From assembly GCA_943787185.1 (NCBI GenBank), contig CALSLL010000003.1:186001-250000 (forward strand): 64,000 nucleotides of DNA, given 5' to 3'. This document shows, in pieces, positions 61,766-64,000 of the stretch (the first letter of the stretch is position 1; each line of letters starts with the position of its first letter). The translations under genes were made by a program, and so were the position numbers. This DNA comes from UBA10349 sp003485905. Lineage in GTDB: Bacteria; Pseudomonadota; Gammaproteobacteria; Arenicellales; Arenicellaceae. Below the pieces are notes generated by a model. That model was not told the DNA's origin, ran no database searches, and saw only the letters and a list, made by a program, of their open reading frames with translations.

Positions 61766-62575
61766 CTAGCGTGTAGACGCCCGCAAACGAATTACTTCAG
61801 CGCTTTCTGGGTATATTTCTAGTAATTGATCTCGGTATTTACTCGCAGCAGCCGTATCATGCAACGCTTGCTCAACATCAAAACCGAGCAGCAAAGTCCT
61901 CGCATCCGGTTCAACAACTGATATGTAGCGCTCTACATAGGCACGCGCGCCCATAAAATTTTCTTGTGAAAAGCGAATTTCGGCCATTTTGGCAAGTGCA
62001 GAGGGAATCGAAGGATCTACATCAAGCGCCCGCCTTAACAAGGCTTCCCCCTCTTCTATACTCTCTTCAGCAATGCACTCACCCGCACGGCTCAAACTAA
62101 GATGACTATTGGTAAATAACGGGTTATCTGCTGCCAGTAGAAAATAGTCAACAGATTCTCGGTACCTTCCTCGGCGACACAAAAAGACACCATAATCATG
62201 GGAGGCCGCCGCATTTGCTGAATTAGACTTTATCGCACGACGAAAATACTCATCAGCTTCTTCCAGTTCATTTAGCCGTAACATTAACAAAGCTGAAACA
62301 TAGTTAGCGTCTGAATGACTCTTTTGAATATCCAGCCCCATTTCAAGCTCCTCACGAGCAATTTCCAACTGGCCTGAGCTTAGATAGTTTGCAGCCAGTT
62401 CAGCGTGAATACCCGCAGTATTATCCTGCGGATTCGTCTTACTCGAAATCGCAGCACTACCACCGGAACTTGCGCACGATGCAAGTAACAGGCAAAGAGG
62501 TAAAACACCAAATACTGCTTTAATTTTCAGTCTTTTCAATCTGTGGTCGATAGTATTTTCCGAGGCCCTGCACAT
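61766..62575 (-). CDS. pilW: Type IV pilus biogenesis lipoprotein PilW/PilF
   Basis: Up to 269 residues. Lipobox 'LLLASCASS'; TPR repeats ('AANYLSSGQLEIAREELEMG', 'DYGVFLCRRGRYRESVDYF'). Pilotin for PilQ assembly in the outer membrane. The frame runs 56 bp into rlmN; a TTG at 62539 just before the 'KRLKIKAVFG' signal would suit the usual length better, so the start is uncertain. Between rlmN and rodZ as in Pseudomonas. Confidence 0.92.
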   Translation of the reverse strand: MCRASENTIDHRLKRLKIKAVFGVLPLCLLLASCASSGGSAAISSKTNPQDNTAGIHAELAANYLSSGQLEIAREELEMGLDIQKSHSDANYVSALLMLRLNELEEADEYFRRAIKSNSANAAASHDYGVFLCRRGRYRESVDYFLLAADNPLFTNSHLSLSRAGECIAEESIEEGEALLRRALDVDPSIPSALAKMAEIRFSQENFMGARAYVERYISVVEPDARTLLLGFDVEQALHDTAAASKYRDQLLEIYPESAEVIRLRASTR

Positions 62576-63659
62576 AACGTTGAGACCGGCGTGTTCGGTC
62601 AGTAACCATACCAGCTAATTGACCACATGCGGCACCAATATCATCCCCTCGTGTTTTTCGAATGGTAGTTAGTATCCCTTGTTCCTGCAAATAATTTCTA
62701 AATCGATGAATTCGATTATTTGATGAGCGTTTAAAATCACTACCCTGAAACGGATTAAACGGAATGAGATTAACCTTACCTGGCATATCTTTGAGAATCT
62801 CTGCCAATTGTTTCGCATGTTCTGGCTCATCATTTACTTCTTGGAGCATTACGTATTCAAAAGTAACGCGATCCCGCGTTGAATCGGCTACATACCGACG
62901 GCAAGCATCCAGTAAAACCGCTATTGGATACTTCTTGTTTAGCGGGACTAAACTGTCGCGCAACTCATCGTTTGGTGCATGCAATGACACGGCCAAACTT
63001 ACCGGGCAATCAGCTTTAAGTTTATCAATAGCAGGTACGATGCCCGCAGTGCTTAAAGTGACTCGTCTGCGGGATAAACCAAATGAAAAATCGTCTTGCA
63101 TAATATGCATTGCAGAAACAACATTATCATAATTTAGCAATGGCTCGCCCATCCCCATCATTACAATATTGCTTACTATGCGGTCATCAGTTTCATATTG
63201 CTCAGCAAGTAAAAACTTTGCTAGCCAGAGCTGACCAACAATTTCGGCTGACGTGAGGTCGCGCGAATAACCCTGCTTGCCTGTAGCGCAAAAAGCACAA
63301 TCCAAAATACAACCAGCCTGTGATGAGACACATAACGTGCCCCGGTGGTCTTCTGGAATAAACACCATTTCTATTGCGTTGATCTTATCAACACGCAGCA
63401 ACCACTTGCGCGTTCCGTCAGCAGATATATGGTCACTTACAATTTCAGGTAGCGAAACATTTGCAACATCCGCAAGCTCCTCTTTTAAGCTGCGACTTAA
63501 GTTTGTCATCTCATCAAATTGCAATACGCCTTGCTGATGAATCCACTTCATTACCTGAGAAGCTCGAAATGGCTTTTGCCCAATGCCCGCAAAAAACTGC
63601 GTCATATGCTCGCGATCCATGCCCATTAAGTTAACTTGATTAGCTGTTTCCAGTTTCAA
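62520..63659 (-). CDS. rlmN: 23S rRNA/tRNA (adenine-C2)-methyltransferase RlmN
   Basis: 379 residues. Radical SAM motif CxxxCxxC in 'GCILDCAFCATGKQGYSRDL', the methylated Cys near the C-terminus in 'DIGAACGQLAGM', and the first Cys of the pair in 'GTLCVSSQAGC'. Methylates A2503 of 23S rRNA and A37 of some tRNAs. ndk lies upstream. Confidence 0.97.
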   Translation of the reverse strand: MKLETANQVNLMGMDREHMTQFFAGIGQKPFRASQVMKWIHQQGVLQFDEMTNLSRSLKEELADVANVSLPEIVSDHISADGTRKWLLRVDKINAIEMVFIPEDHRGTLCVSSQAGCILDCAFCATGKQGYSRDLTSAEIVGQLWLAKFLLAEQYETDDRIVSNIVMMGMGEPLLNYDNVVSAMHIMQDDFSFGLSRRRVTLSTAGIVPAIDKLKADCPVSLAVSLHAPNDELRDSLVPLNKKYPIAVLLDACRRYVADSTRDRVTFEYVMLQEVNDEPEHAKQLAEILKDMPGKVNLIPFNPFQGSDFKRSSNNRIHRFRNYLQEQGILTTIRKTRGDDIGAACGQLAGMVTDRTRRSQRYVQGLGKYYRPQIEKTEN

Positions 63660-63716
63660 GACTACCTACCAACTGCTCGCTGTTATCTGTGGCATGAAAA
63701 ATTAATTCAAAATCAC

Positions 63717-64000
63717 CTAACGCGTACGGGTGATCACACCATCAGGCCCGAAAAAGAATTCAATCTCAGCGCGGGCTGTATCCGGACCATCTGACCCATG
63801 GACGGCATTCTGGTCAATGCTTTTTGCAAAATCAGCTCGTATGGTTCCGGCATCCGCTTCCGCTGGATTAGTAGCGCCCATCAACTCTCGATTTTTAGCA
63901 ATTGCATTGTCGCCTTCTAGCGCCTGAACCATTACTGGACCAGAAGTCATAAACGAGACGAGGTCGTTAAAAAATGGTCGCTCACGATGGACATCATAAA
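63717..64000 (-). CDS. ndk: Nucleoside diphosphate kinase, 5' end beyond the window
   Basis: C-terminal two thirds: 'RPFFNDLVSFMTSGPVM', 'NAIAKNRELMGATNPAEA', and 'NAVHGSDGPDTARAE' with the phosphorylated His. Balances NTP pools. The frame is open through the last base of the window. Confidence 0.97.
   Translation of the reverse strand, partial: YDVHRERPFFNDLVSFMTSGPVMVQALEGDNAIAKNRELMGATNPAEADAGTIRADFAKSIDQNAVHGSDGPDTARAEIEFFFGPDGVITRTR

Noticed and set aside
1..64000. CRISPR array, rRNA operon, riboswitch or prophage
   Set aside because: No regularly spaced repeats, rRNA motifs, conserved riboswitch cores or phage structural genes were recognised.

Overview
The window reads as the chromosome of an uncultured, probably marine gammaproteobacterium. 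The evidence is gene order: uvrC-pgsA-tRNA-Gly-tRNA-Cys-tRNA-Leu and ndk-rlmN-pilW-rodZ-hisS-yfgM-bamB-der are classic gammaproteobacterial blocks, and efp, aroC, apbC and xseA are full length. I do not assign a genus. There is no rRNA, CRISPR array, prophage or integrase.

Left part (1-36.4 kb) is accessory and mostly periplasmic. It holds a molybdenum hydroxylase large subunit cut by the window edge, a three-gene operon of exported enzymes (metallo-beta-lactamase fold, FAH fold, NHL propeller), an M20 peptidase, a cupin, two exported amidohydrolases, a multicopper oxidase with a TolC-like protein, a cytochrome b561, an aldehyde dehydrogenase, a tandem ABM-domain protein, and a histidine-rich TonB receptor with a small zinc-chaperone-like protein. 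Six members of one small secreted family (DUF6152-like) run through this part. All have two histidines at the predicted mature N-terminus and an (N/H)PH motif 27-29 residues in. Five copies of a second secreted domain with two conserved cysteines sit beside them, overlap them, or are fused to them. One pair is split by an in-frame TAG and one partner carries a -1 frameshift.

The accessory part also carries damage: an LVIVD-repeat gene with four single-base insertions, an aldo/keto reductase and a radical SAM gene that both lose their 5' ends at one junction near 33.91 kb, a RAYT transposase remnant, and a toxin-antitoxin pair. A 34-nt palindromic repeat occurs once in each of four consecutive gaps between 14.9 and 18.5 kb.

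The boundary to the core part is the 3' end of tRNA-Leu (36.38 kb). The core runs tRNAs, pgsA, uvrC, a type 5-like uracil-DNA glycosylase, efp, an HcaT-like MFS transporter, aroC, apbC and, divergently, xseA with a degenerate M23 peptidase. A six-gene glycoconjugate cluster follows (47.2-55.0 kb). Its first gene fuses a GT4 glycosyltransferase to an FAD-dependent glycerol-3-phosphate dehydrogenase-like domain. The window ends with der-bamB-yfgM-hisS-rodZ-pilW-rlmN-ndk; ispG, common between rodZ and hisS in relatives, is absent.

Most interesting: (1) the DUF6152-like HH...NPH family with its two-cysteine partner as a possible periplasmic metal-binding system; (2) the GT4-GlpD fusion at the head of a glycoconjugate operon; (3) a xseA-linked LytM protein that has lost its zinc ligands. 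All functional readings come from sequence recognition without database searches.
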